A stretch of 64,000 nt of DNA, taken from NCBI RefSeq assembly GCF_026151205.1, contig NC_087077.1, forward strand, positions 7,927,983 to 7,991,982. The letters are read 5' to 3'. Shown here piece by piece: positions 47,865-60,320 of this stretch. The position numbers and the translations under genes were made by a program. The DNA comes from Bolinopsis microptera (Eukaryota; Ctenophora; Tentaculata; Lobata; Bolinopsidae). The notes under the pieces were generated by a model, which was not told the DNA's origin, ran no database searches, and worked only from the letters and a program-made list of their open reading frames with translations. Numbering within the stretch: position 1 is the stretch's first letter; each line of letters starts with the position of its first letter.

Positions 47865-48365
47865 CACGTGTTAAGATTGCCTCCCCACTAACAGCAGCTG
47901 AGCTGTCCTATGATACAAGATTAAAATAGTTTCACAGCTAAGTATGTACCATTATAACAGTCGTATGAAGCGTTATATAAATAGCGCTCATATTATCACC
48001 ACTACACCGGAGCATCAAGTGACCTGTCATGGAGCATTGTGTTTCTTCTCGCAGTTAAACAGTTGCTCCTCCACTCAATCATCTGACCGGTACCACGAGA
48101 TCACGTGATAGGAGATTTTACGGAGCAGCTGAAAATAAACGTGCTTTGACGGGGCCTATAGCACGTGTGAACATGCGTTTTACCACGTGTTTCAGTGGAC
48201 AGCACGTGTTTTAGTGAACAACACGTGCACCATTCAACGGGCCCTAACTTACAGAACATGAAAATGTCCACCGCAGGTATTAATAGTAGTAATATACTAA
48301 CTCATATATATATAAGCTGACGTACGTAATTTGAGTCACGTGACTTATCTGATACAGACCACGTG
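47865..48365. promoter_or_regulatory. Cluster of eight CACGTG E-boxes
   Basis: CACGTG occurs at 47865, 48102, 48162, 48184, 48203, 48222, 48337 and 48360. The seventh is in the full palindrome GTCACGTGAC and the eighth in CCACGTGG. A TATA-like TATATATATAAG at 48305-48316 precedes TGACGT. CACGTG is the site of bHLH factors such as USF, MYC and MITF/TFE. No gene is identified next to it. Confidence 0.55.
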
Positions 48366-51300
48366 GTCTCGAAAGTGAGCCCGGGATTGGCCACACAGAT
48401 TCATAACGTGAGTAACATTAAAATGTGAGTGTATGCTCGGTTTCACGATGAATTCTGCTTGCAAAAAAGATATTGCTGCACAGCAAGTTTAATAAGTGTT
48501 TCAATAGAAGAGAAGCTTCTCCGTTATATTAGAGGGGGGATGACGCGGGTTCAATCTGCATGCAACTAGCTAGGTTAATAAAGAAGTTTTAGAATCTAGC
48601 ATGTTTGATATAATCTTTAAGTGCATGGTAATAATATTCAACATACTTAGTTAGAGCATCTGGTGCATATTACGAATTTTTCAAAAGACGCAACTCGTCT
48701 GGAATCTTCTGTTGAACAGTTTATCTAAATTCTGTAAATTCCTAAGCTGTTGGTTTCGAAGACAGAACTCCATGTTGGCCAGGTGAAAATGCAACTTATT
48801 CCTAATTAGAATATGTGTGTTATGTGGGGTAGGGATGTGTGGTGAACATTATTAATATGAGGGATATAACATATTGGAGGGGATGTAGTAAAGTGTCCTC
48901 TGGACTACTTATGAAGACTAAACACAGAGACATCAAACAATGTGTCTTGGTGGTGATGGTAGTGCAGATGTTAGCACCGCTGCCACACACACACCACACG
49001 TAATATATAGCCATTACAATATGGTCGGTGTTAGTCAAAACAAAAAGTAAAAAGGGCACGGTATTAGGAAAATAGAATTACGTGATCAACAGAACCTTCA
49101 AGATTCTGAACCTTGGGGAAATAGTGTGACGTCATCCACAGAACGGTGGAAACTTGTCAACATGGCGTGCCTGGGTCGGGTGTATTTCGGTGACTTGTGG
49201 CTGTATTTTAGTGACTGGTACAACCATGCTAGTGACTAGCACGACCGTGCCACAGGGATTACACGCCCTTCATTATTCTAGATATCAAGATATTGCTGAT
49301 TCGTGTCTTCACCATCCTGCCTTGATATGTGTATTAGCTATATTATATCAAATTATCATACTTTTAATATCACTCATTCACCAATGAGTCGTTTCCTGAA
49401 TAGAATTCAATATTTTCACCAGGAAGCAAACTCAATAATGTCACAAGCATATTTTAAAAATCGGCGGATATGCGTCAAAAATGTTTATGTACGTGCAGAC
49501 TTTTAAAATCTGTTCAGAATGAATTTACAGCCTCTGGATGAATTAACAGTGTCCCGGACTTACACTTTGCAGTCAACCTGATTAGGAATGTCCCTGATTC
49601 AATCAAAGTAACACATATAACTCCACTGCCTTGTACCCCTGGCCCTTGTATCATCAAAGTAAATGCTTATGTTAACCAACAGGTCCAACAGCTATGTATC
49701 CCAAAATAACCAAACTCTTGATATACACGTTTCCCCGATCTACACCAGAGTAATATGGGGTTATAATATGTAATGTCATAAATTAAATTAAATTGTCAGA
49801 ACAATACCCCATTCCAACCTCTAATGATACGAACAACGCATAATTACCTGAATTTATGCCCGTATTTACCATAAATTTATGGTATTTACCTTAAATTTAT
49901 GCAGATTAAATATGAACATAACCTCTCTCTCTCCCCCGCAACTCATTCGAAATTACTATATAAAATTACGACGTGCTGACTAATTCACTCCTCCGCGCAC
50001 AGCTAAATTTAATGGAGATTTAATCAAGAAAGAGAATCTTTACAAGCAAAATCAGGTAGTGGTTTAAAAGATCTTGCCATTTTATAATAGCGCGCGGTTA
50101 ATAAACATTCGTAAATTACATGACTCCTCCGTTTCTTCCCTTAACAGAGAGAAGATATTTCGATGTTTCATCTCACCAACTTCCTAAACTAATTACAGGG
50201 GACAAGAGAGAAGCATATAATATTATGTTGGATCATTATTGAGAAACTTGCTTTTGTTTCTCTCTAATATCAATGGAAATGTAACACAAAGTTGTGAGTT
50301 TCGTGTGTCATTAGCCGAAGAATGGCATAAATGTATTGGTAATTTGTCCGCGGTTCTATTATAAGATAAAAATAGAATATGTTAAGTACTTGTAAATATT
50401 GTAGACACACAAAGGGGAGGAATTTCATGACCATAGTGCACTGTGTGACCGGAGTAATTATATCGGTGGACATAAAAAATTTATATAAATATAATAATTA
50501 TAATGAACAGTTATTAGCATCACCTGACTGTGTGTATATTTATATAATTATTATATTTATATCGTCCCCACATTAAAAGTAATGTGATGAGATGATAGTT
50601 AAGATGGTGGAGGTTTATTATAAATACAAATAAAAGTTTAGAACTCATCACACGACATTTACACACCCAAACCGATATGTTTAAGCAATTCTCTGACAGG
50701 TCAAAACATATTCTACAATCTACATCATTATTCATCATTGCTATCGACGTTTTTGATATCCAGAATTTATCATTAAAGCAATTGATTATGATACCTACAT
50801 ATTATGACTGTCCTTGCATTTTGTCAGAGAGGCTTCAAAATTAAGATCAGCACACTATTCAATATGCCTTTTCGCTTTCTTCGACAATTTTTCACATGAC
50901 ATATCTTGATTCTTGAATAATAGCCTGACAAATGCAGCATTTAATATTTAGATGGGAAAAGTATGGAGACAAAGTTTTGCATAATTTATCATACTGATTC
51001 AGCTAAAAGTAAAACAGATTCCATTCCGTTGATTTCTACACTTGTGTGTAATCCCAATAACCTATGATTGTCACTTTCCAACATACTAGGTTGACACCCC
51101 ATGATTAAATACCATCATATCTCTTATTTAAATTGTATCCTTTATAGAAAAGAAACGGTTAAATTATGTACGTGGTTAATGCAGGAAATTAGGTTAATAA
51201 ACCAATTACACACCACGTACTGGGTAAATGAATACCACGTTCTCGTGACAAGATATTTACTAAGTACTAGGACACACACACACACACACATGTTAAACTC

Positions 51301-53486
51301 TACATATCACAAGTGCCAGGAGGTGGTAACTGGACAAATACTTGAAATGTTTAATCACATACTTGGAATGTTTATTAACACAGCAAACACACCCCTTATT
51401 TAACTGAAGCTTATTGACTACGGTTAGTTGTATTCTAGACTGGTACACACCGCGGCCGTGCAGGTGGTACAGTATACAGGAAGTAGACTTTATACTTTCA
51501 GTTGACCAAACCTGGCAGTTCCACTGCTTTTAAGATAAAACTTCAAAACTTGAACCGTGGGAATCAGAAATACGAATGTACTCAATGATACCGGACGGCG
51601 CTGCCGCTTGCTGCCAATATATTCTTAAGCTCTACATTGCTGCCATGATCGCCATAAGAAAGAAGAACCGTTTATATTAATGCTTCTCGGAAGTGGAAAG
51701 CTATTTCTTAGTATACTTTAAAAACTAATTCGCAGCAATTTACTGCCATTATGCTCAACACAAAAGTAACATTTAGCTAGCAGAAGTGGTATGATACCCT
51801 ACAGTTGAGTCGTAGCTGAAACCAAAAATTCGATTCCAGAAGCTCGCATTAGCATGTATCCACCCATTAGCGGTGTTATTTTGGGGCTGCTGCAGGAAGC
51901 TGGAGATTTCTAACGGCTATGTGTGCCGGGATACAATATTATTGATTTAATGTTTCCGGCATTTTGCCTAAGTCTCCAATTTGAGGTGACAGATTTTGGG
52001 CGTCAATTTGCAGGCAAATACCCTGATTCGAGAGCTCCAAACAAGGAAAATTTGTCCCGAGGATGTATTAAACCCGGTTTTGTGTCTTGAGTGAGAGACC
52101 GCAATTTGCAGAGGACTGCAGGATGTTCTCTCTAAATCAGTAGATAATAATTATTAGTACCAGTTTTCAGATCGGTAACTCCTGAAAGACAGGATCGGCA
52201 ACTCTTTATATACTGTCGCGTTTACATCACAGGCTCTCTTACAGTCATGTTAAAGTCCCGGCTGTTACCACGCTTTAGCGCATGCTCTCTCAGAGATTCA
52301 AACAATTTGACGTATCACAAGTCAAACAGTTTAGGAACACACCGGCCCTCCCAGCCGGCCCCTACACACTGTCACTGTGTTGCACTGTGCAGCTCGGCTG
52401 ATCGTTTGACAGCCGACAAGGTGACCACTGTTTGTCCGTGCTCCCTTTGAGAGCGGGCCCTGTGTACCCCCACTTCACCACCAACACTGCACATGATATT
52501 TTACAGTGCAGTTAGTGCCTCCAATTAGGCCCACTAAGTCTTCAACGGGCATGATTTAATACATTCCCAACATACCCCCTATGTTTTTTGGCGATGTTAT
52601 TATCATTTAAGCGTAAATATTATCGTATTCATGTAATCAGTGGAGTAGTCCTGTTGACGGTAACATTGATTATGATATAAGGTGTTCCTAACAAAGGCCC
52701 CTGCTCCCATTGCGGCACAAAGACTGGTGAACATGTTGAAATTAGAACTTTCCGGTAAAAAAATTCCAGAATTTACGTGACTATCCCGGTGGATTTGACC
52801 GGCGTTTTAATTTTCGATGTGATGATCTCAGCTGTCTTGAATATTAACACAGTGAATAGAAATGACATTAGTGATATAACTGCTAACGCCATCAATTATA
52901 GAGATGACCGAACAATGCTCTCTGTATGCACGCACATCAGCAGACAGGTATAAAGCAGATGTGTTGCTAATGTTCTGCCACACTGAAAGAGAAGTGACGT
53001 CACTAAGCTGTTCGTGTGCGTCACCACGAGCCAGCTACACGGCTCACAGATCACCATGACTGAGCACATTCTTTAACTCGGTACTCGCTTTCTTCCGCCA
53101 ATGACACGCCTAACGGCTAACACACCGGATAAACGGGCAATTGTTACCTAACACACACACACATGCGCAGTGAGCGAGAGCCAGTAACGGAGTCCTATCG
53201 TCATTAGATATCAGCTCACGTCAGTGATTAGGCTAATTAGGCTAATTAGAGTTAATTACGTTGATTAGTGTGAGTGGTGAATGAGAGATATTGAGATAAT
53301 GAACACCCAGGCATTCTCTTTCAAGCGGGCTGACTGTCGTCACAGTGCTTATAGTTATTAGACAGAGAAAGGCTTAGTTGGGATAGTTTTATAAACTTTC
53401 GACTAGACGTGTATTGAGAGAAGGGAGATGAAACAATGAGGAAGTCTAGATATGTAGTGTTGTTAATATGTGAGAGTTGCTGTTCT
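48366..53486. other. Long intergenic stretch
   Basis: AT-rich DNA with a CRE-like TGACGTCA at 49129-49136, a (CA)n run at 51271-51289, and small repeats such as TAGGCTAATTAGGC near 53228-53245. Many short open frames have no family resemblance. No tRNA, rRNA or recognisable exon was seen. Confidence 0.4.
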
Positions 53487-53492
53487 TGATTA

Positions 53493-53905
53493 GGGGGGGG
53501 GGGGGGGGGGGGGGGGGCAAGTGGATATTTGTAGATATTTGTAGATTAATGTAGAATGGATAATCCACGAAAAAAGTGGATGACATTCTACAAACTTATA
53601 CATTTATCTCCAAAAATCCAGTAGAATTTCTGGGCACATATTTGAGATTACATTTTTTGTAGATAAATGTAGATATTTGTAGATTATTGTCAATGGATAA
53701 TTCACGAAAATTCTACAAATTCTACAAATTTATACATTTATCTCCAAAAATTCAGTAGAATTTCTGGGCACATATTTGAGATATACATTTTTTGTAGATA
53801 AATGTAGATATTTGTAGATTATTGTAATGGATAATTTACGAAAAAAGTGGATGACATTATCCAAATATCTACAAATATCCACTTGCCCCCCCCCCCCCCC
53901 CCCCC
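53493..53905. mobile_element. MITE with poly-G/poly-C ends
   Basis: It starts with 25 G and ends with 20 C. Both are followed inward by inverted copies of CAAGTGGATATTTGTAGATA. TGATTA flanks both sides (53487-53492, 53906-53911), a likely 6-bp target duplication. The interior contains two direct copies of a roughly 170-bp unit with AGTAGAATTTCTGGGCACAT. Confidence 0.88.
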
Positions 53906-53988
53906 TGATTATAGCAAGATGAGATCTACAGTTACATAGTTTGTGTATATGGTCCAAGATCTATCTAATTCAAAATGTAGGAAAAGTA

Positions 53989-54300
53989 TCTGCTGAGTGC
54001 TGAAGATATGTCTGAAAGTATGCACCGTATCTGCGGAAACACGGCTGATAATTTGTACGGTATCTGCTGAAACACGGCTGAAAATATGCACGGTATATGC
54101 TGAAATACGTCTGAAAGTATACACGGTATCTGCTGAAACACGGCTGAAAATATGCACGGTATCTGCTGAAATACGTCTGAAAGTATACACGGTATCTGCT
54201 GAAATACGTCTGAAAATATGCACGGCATCTGCCGAAATACGTCAGAAAATATGCACGGTATCTGCTGAAAATATGCACGGCATCTGCTGAAATACGGCTG
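53989..54300 (+). repeat. 33-bp minisatellite
   Basis: About nine copies of a 33-base unit around CGGTATCTGCTGAAATACGT and CTGAAAATATGCA. The period is a multiple of three, so long open frames appear in several frames on both strands. I do not call any of them coding. Confidence 0.93.
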
Positions 54301-57300
54301 ATATGATGGGTATTTAAACATGACGCTGGTCTCACTCTCTTTGGACGCGTGTAAAACAAAGCATTTATTTAAACTTTCCCAGACATTGATCGTAGTGCAA
54401 ATTTGTTGCTACCTGTTCGCACTTATAATGCGAGCTATTTTAAGATAATATATGGGAACAATTAGGTGTAGTGTGTATGTAATAGTTGCACTGGTGAACA
54501 CTGTGTGTATATGTATACTCCCCGTTAAGTGATATTATTGTATATTTGGTGGGTATTTTAGGATAACAAACATTAATTTCATGGAAGTTACTCACATCCA
54601 GACAATAGTGTATAATTTAGATTGTTGTTGAAATTGATTTAATCTGGTAGATTTCGAAATGTCATTATTTATAATTATCTTGCATATTTTGGGATCATGT
54701 TTGATCAAACATATTTTAAACTTTTAAATGTTAAACAAATGAAACACAAAAAAATTTGGTGGGTTTTAACGTTTAAACAAACAAACAATTTCACGCAACT
54801 TCAAAAATTTATCAAAGATTCTCATCATTTCTAATCTCGAGATTATTAAGACCGGTTGGTGGTTGGGCACACAATTTACGGCACTTGGCCATATTCCAGA
54901 TTATTTTATAGGTCTTGTTTTTATAAAGGTCTGGTTACAGTACGGGTATTCTTTAATCAAAATCATGGGATCCTCGTGGTCGGTGGACTTTATTCATCAA
55001 CTTGTGCGAAATACAACTTTGAGTAAGAATTCGCTAATGAACTCGCTATATTTAGAATCAAATATTAGCATTGGTCGGCAACGGCCATACGAATTGATGA
55101 ACCTTTGGGGTCTACCGCTACAGTATGCAACTTTATTCTTCATCAATCATTAGTCTGAAAAATAAGATCAGAGGAATGAATGATAATCATTGCAAGATAG
55201 GGAATACTTTTAAAGACCCATAACGATCGCTAACTGATCAAAGGCCGTTCAAGGTCATTTTAGGTGCAGCTCTCGATATCTTAAGTTGGAATTACGTTAT
55301 GATCAAAGGATATCTTAGGACACAGGTACATTGATATCTCGACTAGCAATTAGGACATGATCAAAGGAGCAGAAGCTATTAAAATCTACTGACAACAGTC
55401 CTGGTACACGTGTGTCACGAAAGTGAGATATCAGTGTATTATTAAGTGTAATTATGAAGAATATAATCCATGTTGTTATCAGGGAGTGTGCATACTTTGA
55501 ATTATTGCGGGGAGTGGAGAGCATACATGATCGCTTTAATGAGAGAATACATAACCATTATGTCATGGTATTGCATGGTACCTAACTGTGCCCGTTGCAC
55601 AAGTATCTCCACAGCAGTAGACCTCGGCTAGACTTGACAACTTCTAGAACAATCTTTTTCTTCGCCAATACGCAACGTATACCTTTGTCTCGAGGATAAG
55701 ACGGATGTACATTAACGTAAACCGTGGCCTAACAAACCAGGGCCTAGGAAACAGCCGTACTGTAGAATTGTGGGGATAAGAAATTTTACCAATTTCTTGG
55801 AATTATATATACGCGTCTGTGTGGTGGCCGTGTGTGTACGTTTCACCAACCAACCGGTCTTAATATATCTCAGAGTGTCGATTGAAAGTTAACTTTTATT
55901 CACTTGGAGACGTTGATATCATGAAAAAGAGAACCGTTTCTGTTACGAGACATTGGTGACCGGGACGATTCAGACAGCTCTTTCTGTGTACCCTCTCGAA
56001 CATTCTACACCAATTAGCTGATGAAAAGGTAGACAAAAACTAGATATAATATAGTTTGTACGCTGTCATTTAGGGGTTACAAAGAGTGTCTGATCGGGTC
56101 CCGTGGTTCAACGCTCTTTCATTAACAAACTTTTTGGTGGAAATATTTTGCATGACAATCTCTATCATATATGTACACTCTTGTATCAATTATTAATTAA
56201 CTATTGGGCGGCAGGTAACGGCACAGAAATTGGCTATGATGTTATGAGAAATTCTTTGATCTGTAAGGTCAGAATTCAGAGCTGCATAACATTTCTGCTG
56301 TCTTGAAAGCTTCCCAAGTTTGTAGGAGTTGAAGCCACGTTAAGGTCGTGACCTAATGCAAAAGTCATACCATAAATCCATCTGGCACTGAAGAAAAATG
56401 CCAATCGTGTTTTAAATTGCAGTGAGCTTGTTCTCACAAAGCCTTTCTGTGCCGTTTTCAGACTGCCCCCATAAATAACTTAAGCTGATTAAAAAATTAA
56501 AATTAATTACGAACCTACCCGGAGCCTAAAAGCAGTGCGATTAGAATTTTCGTGAAAACATTCCTAACGATGGTGAGGGTGAGTGAAAGATGAAGGTGAT
56601 GATAATGTGCAAATAATGTGCAAATAATATGCAAATCATATGCAAAAAATATGCAAATATGTATGTTGATATGTTGATAATATGTTTCTTGGTCCAGACG
56701 TAAAATGTCGTAAAGTTTCAACCATGTGCGAGTAAAGGGATGGTCGCCTATGTTCAATCAAATGAAACTGGTACCATTAAAGTGTGTCTTTGTGACAGTG
56801 ATTTGTGTGGTGAACAAAGTGATTGTTTATGGTATTCTGAAGCATTCCTGTTGATTCATATAATTCTGACAATTTAAAATTAACATATCATTCTAGCAAC
56901 AACATTCGTTAAATCTGGACTAATAATTGGTAGCGAATTGATTTGATGACTCGGAGTCATCCATCCCAAATATTAAGATCAAATTCCATGGGTTAAAGGC
57001 ACCAATTGTTCATTCTGAGGGATTCAAACATTGAGGAATTTCAAATATATCACTATAACAATGTTATAGCTAAACCGTATAGCACATATCCATGACTATA
57101 ATATAATTTTCTAGTTTTATAAGAAGATCCACATATTACATTAATTAAGCGTGTCTTCTTCTACAAATTCTTTTATATAATATTAACGTAAAGAGAAACA
57201 TTCCAGAAATCTAAAAATACCCTGTTTTAGAAAGATACTACAGGTATCAGAACGAGGAATTAGAAGTTTAAATAGGGCATTCTTAAGATTCCCGCAGTCA

Positions 57301-58730
57301 ATTTGTCCTCCAGAAGTATCATTTTCAAACGCTAACATAGAGTACAAAATAATATCAATCTTAACTAACCTATTTTAATCCTACTGAGACAAGGGTCAAA
57401 CTTGTGACCTATCATAATTTTGCCTATCATTATTGAAATAAAATGTGCGCGACATTTTGAAAATTAAACACATAAACTAATTTGCTAAAATAGTCCTAGC
57501 TTGCTAAACACACATTTTGGAGTCATCACAAAGTCTAACACTACTAACTACCAACTATGTTACCTCTATAATCTATATTTGCTACTTTTTCAAAGTTGAA
57601 TGAGTCAAATAATTTGAATAATTCAATTTATTAATTGCATATATTGTTAATATTGCATTTAATATGCCAAATTAACGGAAAAAGGCATACTTGATTCTCC
57701 TCGGCAACCAGTCTTGAAATGCGATATCGGGTTACCATTACGTTGGCCAATCAAAGAACATTTCTAATATAATCTAATTCCATGAAAATTAGAGTAGAGT
57801 ATTATTATATTATTATATAATCATAATTAAGGTTCAATATCAATAGTAACATCAGGATCAGGATGATCAAAAAATACGTTGAACACGACAAACGATTTCA
57901 AGTACACTAATATATATTAATTAAATATTATATAGATAATTAAAATTTTTAGTATTAAGCATATTATAATATTCGATAAAGATTTGTATCCTAGATAAAG
58001 AAGAAAATTTGCCCTAGAAAGATAAGATGACTATTCCTGTGACTTTACAGGTTTCTTAGCGGTGTTATAGAATTAGTTTTCCAAACGAGCCCAGAAAAAT
58101 TACTGAGCTGACTGAACACGATAAATTTCCCAAATTTACTGCCAGCTATATTTTAGAATCTACGGAGACAAATATCCGCGGATACTTAATTACTCCGCGA
58201 AATATTTGTTGGCAAAGTCTGTCAATTGACTGGGATCGGAGGTGCAATCAGGAAATTAATGTTTTGGCGCTGCAGTGCCAAAGCCTTGAATGTTTGATGT
58301 GTAGAAAAACAGCCAGAAAGGCCTAGCCGAATTCAAACACATTCCATGCCCAAGAGTAAATACAGCAATTAGAGCAATTACCAACAGTAATTAGAGCAAT
58401 TACCATAAAACCTCTTACCAATTTCTGACATGCACTTAAAAAGCGCAGGTTTCATTTACCTTCATTTCTCACAACCTATAACACAAAACATTTTATGTGT
58501 AAGCCTTGTGGGAAAGAAAATCGTACGTGTGTGTGTGTGTAGCACAGTGTTAACTCACGTCAGTCGTCAGCTGAGCTGCGAGCTGGGCTACACGCACACC
58601 ACGCGCGTGTAGTTTATTATACATGCACACATTCATAACACCGCACTGTTTCCTGCGAGCCACAACAACAGCTAAACAATTACTATAAACGTTGACTTGT
58701 CAATAAGTTTAATAATACTGATCCGTCACC
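54301..58730. other. Intergenic, AT-rich
   Basis: No gene recognised. 56605-56660 has a run of TGCAAAT/ATGCAAAT motifs (octamer-like) within a short imperfect repeat. 57600-58000 is extremely AT-rich. Confidence 0.4.
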
Positions 58731-58738
58731 GCTGAGTC

Positions 58739-58838
58739 GAGAGAGAGAGGTCGGGAGTCTGGTATCCGGGTGTCTGGCATTTGGGTAGGAGAGAGAGAGA
58801 GAGAGGAGGGGGGAGAGAGGGAGGGAGGAGAGAGAGGG
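58739..58838 (+). repeat. GA-rich low-complexity tract
   Basis: GAGAGAGAGG repeats interrupted by a GT-rich spacer, then AGAGAGAGAGAGAGGAGG and GGGAGAGAGGGAGG. Confidence 0.9.
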
Positions 58839-59511
58839 GCATTTTAACAGACATGTAGAAGGAGATGGGACATTTTTAGACGAGGATTAGCTTGTAGCTA
58901 ATAGAACGAGCGTAGGAGTGAGGAATTAGGAATTTGATCACGTGCATGTCAGATGGAGGGATGTCAAGGAATTTATTGGGGCCAGTTTAGTATGGTAATA
59001 AGTCAGATTTGAATAATGCATGTGCTAACAAGACGGGAATTCTTTATCAGGATTCTTAGAATTGAGAATACCAAGAAGCGGAATAGGCGAGACTAAATAT
59101 GTAAAAGAGGCTTTACACGGAGAGCGTGCCATTATCAATTGTGATAGTCGTGGATATAAAGCCTGATTATACAGAAACTCGAGACACCCCGTTGCCAGGT
59201 AACCAGGCTACCAGGCTACCATCTAACTCTCGACCAGTGCACAGCCAGCACAAACGCGTGTGTCGGCACTGCATACTACACTTACATACAAATAAACTTA
59301 ACACTGTTTGTACACAGCTCTAAACTCTAGCGACTAACATATCCTCTCCTGACGCCGAGGAGGACAGTGAGTGTGTATGAACAACATTTTAAAGCTCAGT
59401 TTCACCGAATTTTAACAGAGAGGGTCTTCCTGAATATTTACTTCATATCATAATCTGATAGATACTAATTATTTAAAGAAAAAGAAAAGTAGCACAGGCC
59501 TGTGCTGGTTT

Positions 59512-59632
59512 GAGCAGATTAGCGCTATGTATCAAGATAATTGGAGGCGTGCGTACCAGGTGGTATTTGCGGTACAGTCAACATGACAACTAAACATCAT
59601 GTGGTAAATTGTTGTAGCGCTAATCTGCTCAA
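59512..59632. mobile_element. Short MITE-like inverted repeat
   Basis: TTGAGCAGATTAGCGCTA at 59512-59529 is perfectly inverted at about 59613-59632 (TAGCGCTAATCTGCTCAA). About 120 bp, non-coding, no target duplication evident. Confidence 0.6.
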
Positions 59633-60320
59633 CATCTCCAAAAACCAGGTACTAGCCAAGGTATCATATCAAGACAATGTTTCTCAAGATGTTATCTCAG
59701 GATATCATCCATGTAGATAAGATCTTGATAGCTAGAACGCTGGTCCTGGAGATGATGTTAACTACACCGATGTACGTATACATAGATTGCTAATTACAGG
59801 GTCTAACAGCAGAGTCGAAGTGCACGGAAGAACACCGGAAGTGCCCACTGTGAGAGGAAAGCTCACAACCGGGTCCTTTTGCCGACATATCCCGCCAATT
59901 TGGCTGAACATCGAGCTCTGCCGCCGCCCCATCACCAGTAATTACTGCTAACTGCTAAGTCTACAAATAAATCAAGGTTATCAACTCCAAATCTGGGGGC
60001 CTGAAAAATTGGGTTTGGTGGGCCGAGTTCAAATAGCAGCGAGGGGTCACGATGCTTTTTGATCGATTTTGAAGATTTGGAACTGATAATGGTTGCAAAC
60101 ACGTTTTAATCAGATTTTATGTGAGATTTAAAATTCTACTCTCGCCTCAATATCGTCGTCCTTTTTAACAAATCATCCATTACAATTATATCGATTACAT
60201 TTTTTCCCGAAAACACTTGGCACATCATATAAATTTTAAGTGTGTGAATTATACCTGGGTGTATTTTCAGTCCTAGTCACTAGATTCGAGTTCTAACATT
60301 TCCATAAAGAAAGTGGCTTC

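Noticed and set aside
49547-49714. Plus-strand open stretch with CTPGPCIIKV wording
   Set aside because: No start codon, no clear pair of splice sites and no recognisable family; length within chance for this window.
53909-54359. Overlapping long open frames of 97-129 codons on both strands
   Set aside because: They lie over a 33-bp minisatellite whose period is a multiple of three, which keeps several frames open by construction.
54863-55153. 96-codon plus-strand frame
   Set aside because: No family resemblance, no splice or promoter context; kept as chance.
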